DNA of 64,000 bases from VAXT01 sp963698015 (GCA_963698015.1 OY969109.1:248001-312000), one strand, 5' to 3'. Shown: positions 8,826 through 17,412, counted from the stretch's first letter. The notes: generated by a model not told the origin, from the sequence alone. Made by a program: numbers and translations.

Positions 8826-10096
8826 GCGCTCTCTTCGACGAGCTCTTCCGGCTCGTCGGTGCCGGCGCCCGAGGTGACGAGCGTCGGCTTCAGATCCTGT
8901 GCGATCGTCTCCTTCGTGATCGCGCACTTGGAGACGTCCTTGCGCGACGGGAGCTCGAACATCACGTCGAGGAGCGCGTGCTCGATGATCGACCGCAAGC
9001 CGCGCGCACCGGTCTCGCGCTCCAATGCCTTGTCCGCGATCTCCCAGAGCGCGTCCTCGGTGAAGACGAGCTCGATGTCGTCGTAGGCGAAGAAGCGCTG
9101 GTACTGCTTGACGAGCGCGTTCTTCGGCTCGACCAAGATCTGGACGAGATCCTCGCGCTGCAGCTGATGCACCGCGGAGACGACCGGCAGCCGGCCGATG
9201 AACTCGGGGATCAGCCCGTACGAGAGCAGATCCTCGGGCATGACGTCCGACAGCAGCTCCGACTTGTCCGTGTCGTGCCGCGATCGGATGTCCGCGCCGA
9301 AGCCGACCGCGTTCTTGCCGATCCGCTTGCCGATGATCTTCTCGAGCCCCGCGAACGCGCCGCCGCAGATGAAGAGCACGTTCGTCGTGTCGATCGAGAG
9401 GAACTCCTGGTGCGGATGCTTGCGTCCGCCCTGCGGCGGCACCGAGGCAACGGTCCCTTCCAAAATCTTGAGCAGCGCCTGCTGGACGCCCTCGCCGGAC
9501 ACGTCGCGCGTGATCGACGGGTTGTCCGCCTTGCGCGCGATCTTGTCCACCTCGTCGATGTAGATGATCCCGGTCTCCGCCTTCTTGATGTCGAAGTCCG
9601 CGGCCTGGATCAGCTTGAGGAGGATGTTCTCGACGTCCTCGCCCACGTAGCCGGCCTCGGTCAGCGCCGTCGCGTCCGCGATCGCGAACGGGACGTTCAG
9701 GATCCGCGCCAGCGTCTGCGCGAGGAGCGTCTTGCCGCACCCGGTCGGGCCGAGCAGGAGGATGTTCGACTTCTGGAGCTCGACGTCGCCGTCCTCGGCT
9801 CCCATCTGCACGCGCTTGTAGTGGTTGTAGACCGCCACAGCGAGCGTGCGCTTCGCCTCTTCCTGCGAGACGACGTAGTCGTTGAGGACGGCGTAGATGT
9901 CTTTCGGGCGAGGCAGGTTCTCGAGGTCGAGCGAGGCCGGAGCCGTCAGCTCCTCGTCGATGATCTCGTTGCAGAGATCGATGCACTCGTCGCAGATGTA
10001 GACGCCCGGCCCGGCGATCAGCTTCTTGACCTGGCGCTGCGACTTCCCGCAGAAGCTGCAGAGCAGCTGCTCGTTTCCTTCGCTTGCCCTAGCCAT
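8822..10096 (-). CDS. clpX: ATP-dependent Clp protease ATP-binding subunit ClpX
   Basis: AAA+ unfoldase feeding ClpP. 424 residues. N-terminal zinc-binding domain with C13, C16, C35 and C38 (LLCSFCGK...YICDEC). Walker A LLGPTGCGKTLLAQTLA, Walker B GIIYIDEVDKIA, sensor and pore motifs, and RKHPHQEF (RKH-like loop) are all intact. It is 48 bp downstream of clpP in the order tig-clpP-clpX, the standard bacterial arrangement, and probably cotranscribed. Confidence 0.98.
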   Translation of the reverse strand: MARASEGNEQLLCSFCGKSQRQVKKLIAGPGVYICDECIDLCNEIIDEELTAPASLDLENLPRPKDIYAVLNDYVVSQEEAKRTLAVAVYNHYKRVQMGAEDGDVELQKSNILLLGPTGCGKTLLAQTLARILNVPFAIADATALTEAGYVGEDVENILLKLIQAADFDIKKAETGIIYIDEVDKIARKADNPSITRDVSGEGVQQALLKILEGTVASVPPQGGRKHPHQEFLSIDTTNVLFICGGAFAGLEKIIGKRIGKNAVGFGADIRSRHDTDKSELLSDVMPEDLLSYGLIPEFIGRLPVVSAVHQLQREDLVQILVEPKNALVKQYQRFFAYDDIELVFTEDALWEIADKALERETGARGLRSIIEHALLDVMFELPSRKDVSKCAITKETIAQDLKPTLVTSGAGTDEPEELVEESA

Positions 10097-10144
10097 CCCC
10101 GTTCACCTTGTACATCGAAATGGCCTCTCTGCCTAGCCCTCGAC

Positions 10145-10747
10145 TCAGCGATGCTCGATGACAGTGTCGATGATTCCGTACTCCTTCGCTTCTTCTGCCG
10201 TCATGAAGAAGTCGCGCTCCATGTCCTTCGAGACCTTTTCCAGATCCTGTCCCGTGTGCGTTCCCATGATCTCTTCGAGCTTGCGCTTCAGGGCGATCGT
10301 CTCCCGCGCGTGGATCTCGATGTCGGTCGCCTGACCCTGGAAGCCGCCCCAGACCTGGTGAATCAGGATCTTGGCGTTCGGCAGCGCCATGCGCTTTCCT
10401 TTCGCGCCGCCGGAGAGAAGCAGCGCCCCCATCGACATCGCGATCCCGACGCAGATCGTCTGCACATCGGGCTTGATGAACTGCATCGTGTCGTAGACGG
10501 CGAGCCCGTGGTACACCGATCCGCCCGGTGAGTTGATGTAGAGGGCGATGTCCTTGTCGGGGTCCTCCGACTCGAGGTGGAGGAGCTGGGCGATGATCAG
10601 GTTCGCGATCTGATCGTCGACCGGCGTCCCCAGGAAGATGATCCGCTCGTTGAGCAGCCGGGAGTAGATGTCGAACGCGCGCTCGCCGCGCGAGGTCTGT
10701 TCGACGACCATGGGGACGAGTGGGCTCATGCGGGGGTCATTGGTCAT
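10145..10747 (-). CDS. clpP: ATP-dependent Clp protease proteolytic subunit ClpP
   Basis: Serine peptidase forming the tetradecameric Clp chamber. 200 residues from ATG 10747, preceded by AAGGAG five bases upstream. The start overlaps the tig stop as ATGA. Catalytic triad S105 (GIAMSMGALL), H130 (NAKILIHQVWGG) and D179 (KDMERDFFM), with the same spacing as E. coli ClpP. The N-terminus MTNDPRMSPLVPMVVEQT is a short propeptide typical of the family. Confidence 0.98.
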   Translation of the reverse strand: MTNDPRMSPLVPMVVEQTSRGERAFDIYSRLLNERIIFLGTPVDDQIANLIIAQLLHLESEDPDKDIALYINSPGGSVYHGLAVYDTMQFIKPDVQTICVGIAMSMGALLLSGGAKGKRMALPNAKILIHQVWGGFQGQATDIEIHARETIALKRKLEEIMGTHTGQDLEKVSKDMERDFFMTAEEAKEYGIIDTVIEHR

Positions 10748-12099
10748 ACAGGCTCCTTGCTGCTGCCGGGGGTCCACAACTTCGCAGCGGTCTCGGGTTT
10801 CTCCTTCTCGGGCGTCCAGATGCTCTCGCGCGCCCGTGCGAGCTCGACGGGAATCGGTTTCACGTCCTCGACGATACGGTCCAGGGCCTTCTTCAGGCGG
10901 AGGTCCGAGCGCAGGCGCTCGTGTTGGCCCGACTGCCAGAGCTGCTCGATGACGGCCTCGGGATCCTCTTCGGCGGCCTCCGCCTGCTCCCGGACGAGCT
11001 CCTTGACCTCGTCGTCGGAGACCTCGATCGCCAGCTTGTCGGCGACCGCCTCGAGGACGAGCTCGCGTGAGATCGCGCGCCTCGCCTCGCCCCGGAGAGT
11101 CTCCCGGAGCTGGTCGGCGGTCTGGCCGGTCACCTGGAGGTACGTCTCGGCATCGAGGCCGCGCCGCTCGAGTGAGCGCAGCATCGCGGAGAGGAGCTCC
11201 GCGGCGCGCGCTTCGACGAGCGTGTCGGACACCTCGACGTTGGACGCCGCGACGAGCTCGTCTATCGCGGCGGCGCGGAAGTCGGCGTCGAGCTCGGCCT
11301 GGATCGCCTCGCGCAGGCGCTCCTCGATCTCGGCGCGGAGCTCCTCGAGCGTCTCGAACTCGCTCGCTGCGCGCGCCAGCTCGTCGTCGAGGGGCGGCAG
11401 CACCGGCTCCTTGAGCTCCTTCAGCGTCGCCTCGGCCTGCTTCTGGCGCCCCTCGGTGTCCGTGTATGCGATCGCCTTCGTGTCTCCCGGGCTCATCCCG
11501 CGGAGGCCGCGCTCGATGTCCTCGACGAGGCGGCCCGCGCCGAGTTGGACGACGTAGTCGCGCTGCGCCTCTCCCGTCTCGTCGACGAGGTCGACGATCA
11601 GGACGTCGCCGTCCTTCGCGGGACGGTCCTCGACCGGGACGAGCTCGGCGACCGAGGCGCGGAGGACCTCGAGCTCGCGCTCGACCAGCTCCTCGGGGAC
11701 GTCCGGCTCGGGGGCCGGCACCTCGAGCCCGGCCCATTCGGCCACGTTCGGCGGGGGCTGGACGGCGAACTCGGCCGTGAAGTTGAACGGCTCGTCGTCG
11801 GAGGTCGGTAGGTCGTAGTTCAGCTCCGGCTGCGATACGGGCCGGACGCTCGCGCCGTCGGCCGCGTTCCAGAACCAGCCGCTGATGTGGGACTCCACCG
11901 CCTCGCTGAAGATGCGATCGCGGCCGAGCCGCGCCTCGAGCACCTTCTGCGGGACCTTGCCTTTGCGGAAGCCGGGGATCTTGGTGGACGCCGCGAGGTC
12001 CGAGGACGCGTGCTCGACGGCGTGCTTCACGTGGTCGCTCGGGACCTCGACCTGGAGGCGGACGCGGTTCTCCGCGAGCTCTTCGACCTGAGTCTTCAC
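10744..12099 (-). CDS. tig: Trigger factor (ribosome-associated chaperone/prolyl isomerase)
   Basis: Binds nascent chains at the ribosome exit. GTG start at 12099 (VKTQVEELAENRVRLQVEVP); 451 residues. The ribosome-binding signature is KIPGFRKGKVPQKVLEARLG (about 41-60). A PPIase (FKBP-like) middle domain with DGDVLIVDLVDETGE and a long helical C-terminal domain follow, with a charged, PTE-rich tail. It heads the tig-clpP-clpX operon (ATGA coupling to clpP). Confidence 0.95.
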   Translation of the reverse strand: MKTQVEELAENRVRLQVEVPSDHVKHAVEHASSDLAASTKIPGFRKGKVPQKVLEARLGRDRIFSEAVESHISGWFWNAADGASVRPVSQPELNYDLPTSDDEPFNFTAEFAVQPPPNVAEWAGLEVPAPEPDVPEELVERELEVLRASVAELVPVEDRPAKDGDVLIVDLVDETGEAQRDYVVQLGAGRLVEDIERGLRGMSPGDTKAIAYTDTEGRQKQAEATLKELKEPVLPPLDDELARAASEFETLEELRAEIEERLREAIQAELDADFRAAAIDELVAASNVEVSDTLVEARAAELLSAMLRSLERRGLDAETYLQVTGQTADQLRETLRGEARRAISRELVLEAVADKLAIEVSDDEVKELVREQAEAAEEDPEAVIEQLWQSGQHERLRSDLRLKKALDRIVEDVKPIPVELARARESIWTPEKEKPETAAKLWTPGSSKEPV

Positions 12100-12313
12100 A
12101 ACGCGGCCATTCTGCCAGCCCTCGCTTCCCTGACCGCGGGCGGCGCCCGCCGCGCCCCCCGAACGAGGCATGGGAGAACGTGTCGGGCGTCCGATGACGA
12201 GAGAGACGCAGCGAGCCGCCCTCGCAGCCGGGGTTCCTACGCCGCACAACTCGCGTCCGCGCCGCCCGCGGACGCGAAACCCCTCGGAACATGTCTCTCT
12301 ATCCTGTTCGCAC

Positions 12314-12397
12314 GCGGGTGTGGCGGAACTGGTAGACGCGTCGGGTTTAGGACCCGGTGAGCGAAAGCTCTTGGAGGTTCGAGTCCTCTCGCCCGCA
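12314..12397 (+). tRNA. tRNA-Leu (anticodon TAG)
   Basis: 84-nt class II tRNA. Acceptor GCGGGTG pairs with CGCCCGC (12390-12396), discriminator A. Anticodon stem TCGGG/CCCGG with loop TTTAGGA gives anticodon TAG. The variable arm GTGAGCGAAAGCTC and T-arm GAGGTTCGAGTCCTC are present. No CCA is encoded. It reads CUA and probably other CUN codons. Confidence 0.95.
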
Positions 12398-12399
12398 CT

Positions 12400-12448
12400 C
12401 CCGATTGAAGTCCGGCCCGCTGCGCGGGCCATGACGACTTCAATCGGG
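12400..12448 (+). terminator. Nested hairpin behind tRNA-Leu
   Basis: A perfect 13-bp outer stem (CCCGATTGAAGTC at 12400-12412 with GACTTCAATCGGG at 12436-12448) encloses a second 7-bp stem (GGCCCGC/GCGGGCC, 12414-12430). It begins three bases after the tRNA discriminator. There is no T run, so it may act in 3' processing or as a non-canonical terminator. Confidence 0.55.
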
Positions 12449-12579
12449 TCGCTCGCGGGCCGTGCGTGAGTGAGCCGCAGCCGCGCATGTCGGCTGCGGC
12501 GGCCACTGGACCTCGCATCGTGGTGGTCACCCGAAAGAGGGATGCCGGCGCCGTCGTCGGTTGAGGACAATCGTGCGGC

Positions 12580-12828
12580 GTGGACGTCGCGGTCGCACTT
12601 CTTGCCGACTTTTCGGAGCCGATCAGCCCGGAGCTCGTGCTCGTCTCGCCGCCCGAGGTGGCTCGTGTGGCTCGCAGCCTCCTCTCCGCTCAAGCTCCCC
12701 CGGCGCGAGTCGCCGCACCCTCGGAGCGCGAGTTCGGCGCGGTCGAGCTGACGGCCGTCTGGTTCTTCAGCGTCGCGGCGACGCTCGGGCCGCTCCTCAT
12801 GTACCTGTTCGCGAGCCGGACGAGCTAG
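12580..12828 (+). CDS. Small hypothetical membrane-anchored protein
   Basis: 82 residues from GTG 12580 (VDVAVALLADFSEPISPELV). A moderately polar N-terminal half is followed by one transmembrane helix near the C-terminus (TAVWFFSVAATLGPLLMYLF). No family recognised. It follows tRNA-Leu by 180 bp and its stop overlaps the convergent LanC-like gene by 4 bp, so it could also be a chance frame. The tail-anchor helix is the main support. Confidence 0.4.
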   Translation: MDVAVALLADFSEPISPELVLVSPPEVARVARSLLSAQAPPARVAAPSEREFGAVELTAVWFFSVAATLGPLLMYLFASRTS

Positions 12829-13970
12829 GGCACCGGCGGCACGCCGCGGCCGGCGAGGCAGTCGGCCAGGTAGAGCGCGACCCCCGGATCGCCGGTCCAC
12901 AGCGTGAAGCGGCCTCGGCCGTGAGCTGCGCGGGCACGTGAGACCTGCGCGGCGGCGTGCATCGCGAACGCGCGCGCACGCTCGAGCCAGATCTCGTCGC
13001 CCGTTCGCTCGAGGAGGGCGAGGAATGCATAGCCGTTGCCTGCTGTGCCATGACAGAGACCGGGTCCGTTGGCGAGCGGTCCGGCGCGCCACGTGAGCTC
13101 GCCGCCTGCGCGGAGCAGCCGGTCATGCTCGGGATCGCCCGGTGCGAGCTTCGCAAGGGAGCTGACGATCCCGGGAGCGCCGTGGCACCACTGGACGCGG
13201 ATCTTGCCGTCCGGCGCCTGGAGGCCGATGTCGGCAAGCGGGGGCCAGTTCGCCAGCCCGTCCTCCTGGACGGCGTAGCGACGCGCCACGTCGGCAGCGC
13301 GCTCGTCGAGGTCCGCCGAGGAGCCGAACGCCGCGAGCCCGAGCATGCACCCCGCGAAGCCGTGTGCGGGGCCGAGGTACTGCGCCGGCTTGCCAACGAT
13401 TACCTGCGTCCAGATGCCCAACGCCGGATCGCGTTCGCCTTCGAGCCATGCCGCGCTCTCTCGCCAGAGGTCGGCCCAGCGAGCCTCCCCGGTCGAGCGG
13501 TGCAGCTCGGCTGCGACCAGCATTGTGCCCGCACTCCCCCACATCAGCTCACGGTGCTCGTCGTGCGCGTTGGCGGCGATCAGCTCTGCGAGGCGATCGG
13601 CGTTCGCGCTCGAGGGTGCAATCCGCTGGAGGACGAGGCGGATCCCGGCTTCACCGAAGTGCAGGCCCAACTGGTGGTCGTCGTCGGGATAGTCGGGCAC
13701 GTACTCCCGGTCGAGATACGGGACGTAGTCGCGCTCGAGCGCGACGAGCCCCTTTCGCTGCAGTCTGTCCAGGGCGCTGATCACGCCCGAGCCGCCGAAA
13801 TAGAGCGTGCGGGCGCACGGCTCGTCCTCGTCCTCCGGATGAATCGGCCAGCCGTCGTCAAAGGCGGCTTCGGCCTCGGCGACGATCTCGTGGATCGCGG
13901 CCTCGATTGCAGCAGCGTTCCAGGGCTCCTCGAGGAGCGGCTCGTGGCTCTCGGGAGAGAAGAGACCCAG
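12825..13970 (-). CDS. LanC-like protein (lanthionine synthetase C-like fold)
   Basis: About 380 residues with the repeated GxxG double-helical barrel of LanC proteins: LYFGGSGVISALDRL, LMWGSAGTMLVAAELH, GPAHGFAGCMLGLAAF, QWCHGAPGIVSSLAKL, GLCHGTAGNGYAFLALL, LWTGDPGVALYLADCL. Zinc-ligand residues of the family are visible in WCHG and LCHG. No LanB, LanM or precursor peptide is nearby, so it resembles stand-alone LanC-like proteins (thiol addition or glutathione-type chemistry) more than a lantibiotic enzyme. The start is uncertain: a CTG at 13970 lies just after the preceding gene's stop and no ATG/GTG/TTG is suitably placed. Confidence 0.78.
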   Translation of the reverse strand: MGLFSPESHEPLLEEPWNAAAIEAAIHEIVAEAEAAFDDGWPIHPEDEDEPCARTLYFGGSGVISALDRLQRKGLVALERDYVPYLDREYVPDYPDDDHQLGLHFGEAGIRLVLQRIAPSSANADRLAELIAANAHDEHRELMWGSAGTMLVAAELHRSTGEARWADLWRESAAWLEGERDPALGIWTQVIVGKPAQYLGPAHGFAGCMLGLAAFGSSADLDERAADVARRYAVQEDGLANWPPLADIGLQAPDGKIRVQWCHGAPGIVSSLAKLAPGDPEHDRLLRAGGELTWRAGPLANGPGLCHGTAGNGYAFLALLERTGDEIWLERARAFAMHAAAQVSRARAAHGRGRFTLWTGDPGVALYLADCLAGRGVPPVP

Positions 13971-13972
13971 CG

Positions 13973-14647
13973 CTAGCCGACCAGTTCCTTGAACGCCGGC
14001 TCGTCGCGGATCGGATCGAAGTCCGAGTCGCCGGCGGCCATCGCGCGGAACTGCTCGCTCCCGTCGATCGCGAGGCGGAGGTCCTCGATCGCCTGGGCGG
14101 TCCGGCCCGCGAGGCTTTCGCAGCACGCCACGTTGTAGGCCAGGTCGGCGTACTGGGGATGAGCGTCGAGGAGCTCACGCCCCTGGTCGGCGGCCTCGGC
14201 GTACTTGCCCGACTCGTAGAGCGGGTGGACCGGCCACCAGAGCTCGGGTGCGAAGCCTTCGATGCTCTCGGGCAGGTCGAGCCACCGGTGCCTTCGCGAG
14301 TTGTAGCCCGACTCGGTCGGCGGGGGAAACTCAGGGTCGGCGAACGCGCCGACGGAGATCACGATCAGGTCCGGCTCGGGCGGCTCCGTGTAGAAGACCT
14401 GCGAGCCGCAGTCGGGGCAGAAGTGGAAGACGTGCTCCTTCTCGTCCGCCTCGTCGGAGATGCGCGAGTAGCCGTTGTAGCGCCCGATGATCTGCACCTG
14501 ATCCGGCTTGAACGCGGACTGCATACCGAAGGCGCTTCCTGTGCGCCGCTGGCAGTCGAGGCAGTGGCAGATGGAAACGACGAACGGATCGCCGGTTACC
14601 TCGAGGCGGAGCTGCCCGCAGTGACAGGCGGCCTCTCGTGCGCTCAT
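13973..14647 (-). CDS. GFA/CENP-V domain protein fused to a TPR-like C-terminus
   Basis: 224 residues from ATG 14647. Residues 1-125 form a GFA (Mss4-like) zinc domain: CHCGQLRLEV, SICHCLDCQRRTGSAFG and FHFCPDCGSQVF supply the cysteine pairs. Residues ~145-224 (YAEAADQGRELLDAHPQYAD then LAYNVACCESLAGRTAQAIE) look like a tetratricopeptide segment. GFA proteins are zinc proteins of the formaldehyde-activating superfamily; function here is unknown. Two to three bases separate it from the LanC-like gene, so the two are probably cotranscribed. Confidence 0.8.
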   Translation of the reverse strand: MSAREAACHCGQLRLEVTGDPFVVSICHCLDCQRRTGSAFGMQSAFKPDQVQIIGRYNGYSRISDEADEKEHVFHFCPDCGSQVFYTEPPEPDLIVISVGAFADPEFPPPTESGYNSRRHRWLDLPESIEGFAPELWWPVHPLYESGKYAEAADQGRELLDAHPQYADLAYNVACCESLAGRTAQAIEDLRLAIDGSEQFRAMAAGDSDFDPIRDEPAFKELVG

Positions 14648-14736
14648 GCGCGTGATCCTACGTCGCTGCGCAAAGCCACCCGATGCGGGTTCTCGCGCGC
14701 GCTCCGCTGAGTCGCGGCGCTACCCAATGCGAGTTC

Positions 14737-14788
14737 GAGCCACGTGCGTGGCTCTCACATTTTTCGAGCACGCCGCGGCGCGCTCGAA
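14737..14788. repeat. Two adjacent hairpins downstream of tRNA-Arg(TCG)
   Basis: 14737-14754 is GAGCCACG-TG-CGTGGCTC (8-bp arms) and 14763-14788 is TTCGAGC...GCTCGAA with a CGCCGCGGCG core (one mismatch). They fill the space between the tRNA 3' end at 14792 and the GFA-TPR gene. No U-tract follows in the tRNA direction. Confidence 0.5.
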
Positions 14789-14791
14789 GAA

Positions 14792-14863
14792 TGGCCCCGG
14801 GAGGAGTCGAACCTCCGCACACGGATTCGAAGTCCGTTGCTCTATCCGCTGAGCTACGGGGCC
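14792..14863 (-). tRNA. tRNA-Arg (anticodon TCG)
   Basis: 72 nt. Acceptor GGCCCCG pairs with CGGGGCC, discriminator A; anticodon arm ACGGA-CTTCGAA-TCCGT gives TCG; T-arm GGAGG-TTCGACT-CCTCC. No encoded CCA. It reads CGA. Confidence 0.95.
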
Positions 14864-14868
14864 GCGGG

Positions 14869-15813
14869 CTACGAAGCGTAGACGGGATTCGGGAGCGTTC
14901 CGCCCGCCTCCGCGGCCTGCAGGTTGTCGACGAGAACGCGGGTCATCGCCTCGCGCGTTTCCTGCGTCGCGCTGCCGAGATGGGGCGTGAGGACGACGTT
15001 CGGAAGCTCGAGCAGCTCCGTCGGCACGTTCGGTTCGTCGGTGAAGACGTCGAGGCCCGCTCTGATCCGGCCCGCGGCGAGCTCCGCGACGAGCGCCGGT
15101 TCGTCGACGAGCGCGCCGCGCGCGGTGTTGACGAGGCACGCGCCGTCGTGCAGGAGCCCGAGCCGCCGCGCGTCGAGCAGCAGCTCCGTCTCGGCCGTCA
15201 GCGGGACGTGGACGGTGACGATGTCCGCTTCACTCAGCAGGTCGTCGAGGTCGCGATAGTCGACCCCGAGCTCGTGCTCCTCGGCCGCCGGCAAACGCTC
15301 GCGCTTCGTGTACAGCAGGCGCATCTCGAAGCCGCGCGCCCTGCGCGCCACGGCCTTGCCGATCCGCCCGAGGCCGACGATGCCGAGCGTCGCACCACTC
15401 ACCTCCTGGGCGAGGAACGTCGTCGAGGCCCAATCCGTCCCCCACCTCCCGGCCCGGACGAAGGAGTCGGACTCGACCACGCGTCGACGCGTCGCGAGGA
15501 TGAGTGCCAGCGCGAGGTCTGCGGTCGCAGCGTCGAGGACGCCCGGGGTGTTCGTGACGGCGACGCCGCGAGCGGCGCAGGCCGCGACGTCGATGTCGTC
15601 GTAACCGACGCCGTAGTTCGCGACGAGACGCAGGTGGGGGAACAGCTCGAGCGTTCGCCCGTCGATCAGCTCGCCGACGACGGCGAGCGCGTGGACGTCC
15701 GGCCGCGGCCCGGTGAGCGTGCCTTCGTAGTACTCGACGTCGCGTAACTTGTCCCAGGCGGGGCCGGGAAAGCGGCGGGAGGCGAGGATCTTCAATGCGG
15801 AGTTAGTGGCCAT
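14869..15813 (-). CDS. D-2-hydroxyacid dehydrogenase (glyoxylate/phosphoglycerate reductase family)
   Basis: 314 residues from ATG 15813 (MATNSALKILASRRFPGPAW). NAD-binding GLGRIGKAVARRARGF at about 140-155. The catalytic set is R in NTARGALVDE, E in DVFTDEPN and H in LTPHLGSATQETREA. The overall form matches GyaR-like glyoxylate/hydroxypyruvate reductases; 3-phosphoglycerate dehydrogenase is less likely because no ACT domain is present. It lies between two tRNA genes and ends 5 bp from tRNA-Arg. Confidence 0.88.
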   Translation of the reverse strand: MATNSALKILASRRFPGPAWDKLRDVEYYEGTLTGPRPDVHALAVVGELIDGRTLELFPHLRLVANYGVGYDDIDVAACAARGVAVTNTPGVLDAATADLALALILATRRRVVESDSFVRAGRWGTDWASTTFLAQEVSGATLGIVGLGRIGKAVARRARGFEMRLLYTKRERLPAAEEHELGVDYRDLDDLLSEADIVTVHVPLTAETELLLDARRLGLLHDGACLVNTARGALVDEPALVAELAAGRIRAGLDVFTDEPNVPTELLELPNVVLTPHLGSATQETREAMTRVLVDNLQAAEAGGTLPNPVYAS

Positions 15814-15882
15814 CCAGCGATACATGCCGGCTTCTGGCCCGCGACCCAGAAGCTCGGCGGCATCACTGGACGGGGCACTAGG

Positions 15883-15956
15883 GGTGGCGGACGGGACTTG
15901 AACCCGCGACCACCGGGACCACAACCCGGGGCTCTACCAACTGAGCTACCGCCACC
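15883..15956 (-). tRNA. tRNA-His (anticodon GTG)
   Basis: 74 nt including the genomically encoded G(-1) that pairs with C73, the hallmark of tRNA-His. Acceptor GTGGCGG/CCGCCAC; the anticodon loop TTGTGGT gives GTG; T-arm CGGGTTCAAGTCCCG. No encoded CCA. Confidence 0.95.
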
Positions 15957-16171
15957 GCGCACGGCTCAGAATAGCCGCTTCGGCCCGCCCGTCTCGGGGT
16001 CCGGCCGCGGGCCTCCCTCCGGTCAGGACCCTATCGACGAACCTTCGCACACGTGGGGAACGTGACCGTGACGAAGCGCAACATCTGCGCGGCCCGTGCG
16101 GCGTCCTGAATCACCCGACCTTGGGTGCCGCTGGAGCGCGGATCTGCCGACATTCCATACGCGGGGTCTCA

Positions 16172-16384
16172 ATGCGGATCAGAGTTCAAGAAGCGGCCGA
16201 CCTGCCCGGCCTGGTCGCGTTCCTTCGGGAGCGCGAATACGTCGCCGTCGAGATCGGCCCGAACACGATCGAGGTCTCGCGACTCTCATCGGTCCGGCAC
16301 AGCCGGGTGCGCATGGAGCTTGATCTCCACCTGAGTGACTGGCACGCCGCCAATCCCGAGGCACAGGCCGAGTTCGTCGAATAG
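16172..16384 (+). CDS. Small hypothetical protein (70 aa)
   Basis: ATG 16172, MRIRVQEAADLPGLVAFLRE, acidic C-terminus LSDWHAANPEAQAEFVE. An alternating beta-alpha-beta-like pattern suggests a compact soluble domain: a helix at ADLPGLVAFLRERE and strands at YVAVEIGPNTIEVS. It is not recognised as a named family. It is not clearly coupled to either neighbour. Confidence 0.55.
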   Translation: MRIRVQEAADLPGLVAFLREREYVAVEIGPNTIEVSRLSSVRHSRVRMELDLHLSDWHAANPEAQAEFVE

Positions 16385-16470
16385 GACCGGGCCACGGACT
16401 ACCGTTCGCTCGGGCGCCTGGATCCGGGTCGTTGACCTGCCCGCAGTCCCGGAATACCATCGACCCCAGG

Positions 16471-17217
16471 GTGCGCCTCCAGACAGTTACTGCGGCTCTG
16501 ATCGGCTGTGCGGCGGCGTTGGGCGCGGCTTCCGACGAGACGGAGGGAGCAAGCAGGCCTCCGTGGCGCGTCTACAAGGTCGCGCCGCTGACGTGGTCGG
16601 TATCCAAGAACGTCGTCACGTCCCTTCCGGGTGGGATCACGTGTCACACTCCGGCGTCGCTGACCGCCAGCAGCGGCCCCTTCTATGCCGGGACGCCCGC
16701 GACCATGAAGGTCACGACTTTCCGCGTTCGGATCGCGAAGACGCGGAGCGCCTTTGCCTACGGGAGGCGCGTCAAGTGGCCCTTCGTCGTTCCCGCGCGG
16801 ATGACGCTCACGGTGGGGAAAACCACCTGCGACAACGGGGTCGACGGAGGCTCGTGCGCCGGGACGTACCACTCACGGGGCGGGATCATTGGCTATGTCT
16901 ACTGGGAGGAGTCGCAGCTTCGCAACTTCCCTTCCAAGATGACGTGGTCGCACAAGATCGACGTGGCGGACCACCGTCCTCCGATGTCCTGCGGGCCAGA
17001 TGTCGGCGAGCCGGTGTACGAGCTCTTCTTCGCAGGTATCTACGCGCCGCAAGGCGGCGGGGCCTTCAAGCACGGGATGGACGTCCCCCTCCGACGGAGT
17101 CGACTGCTCCCCGGGCGCAGGTTCACAACGTCGAGCACGAGAACCTTCGAAGGCGACGACGAAGGCACCGTCGAGCGGAAGAAGGCGACCTTCACTCCGG
17201 TTCCCGCGCCCGGCTAG
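16471..17217 (+). CDS. Secreted hypothetical protein
   Basis: 248 residues from GTG 16471, preceded by CCAGG. The N-terminus VRLQTVTAALIGCAAALGAA is a signal peptide with a likely cleavage after GAAS. Four later cysteines (ITCHTP, TTCDNG, GSCAGT, MSCGPD) suggest disulfides in an extracellular domain rich in beta strands. No catalytic motif or family recognised. It lies just upstream of tRNA-Arg(TCT), outside the integrated element. Confidence 0.6.
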   Translation: MRLQTVTAALIGCAAALGAASDETEGASRPPWRVYKVAPLTWSVSKNVVTSLPGGITCHTPASLTASSGPFYAGTPATMKVTTFRVRIAKTRSAFAYGRRVKWPFVVPARMTLTVGKTTCDNGVDGGSCAGTYHSRGGIIGYVYWEESQLRNFPSKMTWSHKIDVADHRPPMSCGPDVGEPVYELFFAGIYAPQGGGAFKHGMDVPLRRSRLLPGRRFTTSSTRTFEGDDEGTVERKKATFTPVPAPG

Positions 17218-17259
17218 GTCGTCGAAGAAGCGTCTCAGCCGCGGCTACCCTGTAGTCGG

Positions 17260-17331
17260 GCGCCTGTAGCTCAGAGGAAGAGCGGCGGCCTTCTAAGCCG
17301 TTGGTCGGGGGTTCGAATCCCTCCAGGCGCA
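17260..17331 (+). tRNA. tRNA-Arg (anticodon TCT), integration target
   Basis: 72 nt, acceptor GCGCCTG/CAGGCGC, discriminator A; anticodon arm CGGC-CTTCTAA-GCCG gives TCT; T-arm GGGGG-TTCGAAT-CCCTC. It reads AGA. Its 3' 45 nt (17287-17331) recur exactly at 19426-19470, so this copy is the intact tRNA restored at the left attachment site of an integrated element. Confidence 0.95.
17287..17331 (+). repeat. attL direct repeat inside tRNA-Arg
   Basis: The 45-bp sequence covers the anticodon arm to the discriminator base and is identical to 19426-19470. The flanks differ immediately on both sides (C versus T upstream, TTCG versus CCTC downstream). This is the pattern of tyrosine-recombinase integration into a tRNA 3' end. 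Confidence 0.88.
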
Positions 17332-17412
17332 TTCGCTTAGCCGTGCGGGTTTGCACGCTATCGGCGAAGGATCTCGCAGCTTCCGTCGTGCCCCACTAGT
17401 GCCCCAAACCGA

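Noticed and set aside
7520..10531. A plus-strand open frame of about 1000 codons
   Set aside because: It runs across the MFS gene in a shifted frame and antisense to clpX, is extremely Arg/Ala/Asp rich and has no family-like blocks. High-GC shadow.
14763..14788. Intrinsic terminator for tRNA-Arg(TCG)
   Set aside because: The hairpin is good, but the bases that follow it in the tRNA direction are A-rich, not U-rich.
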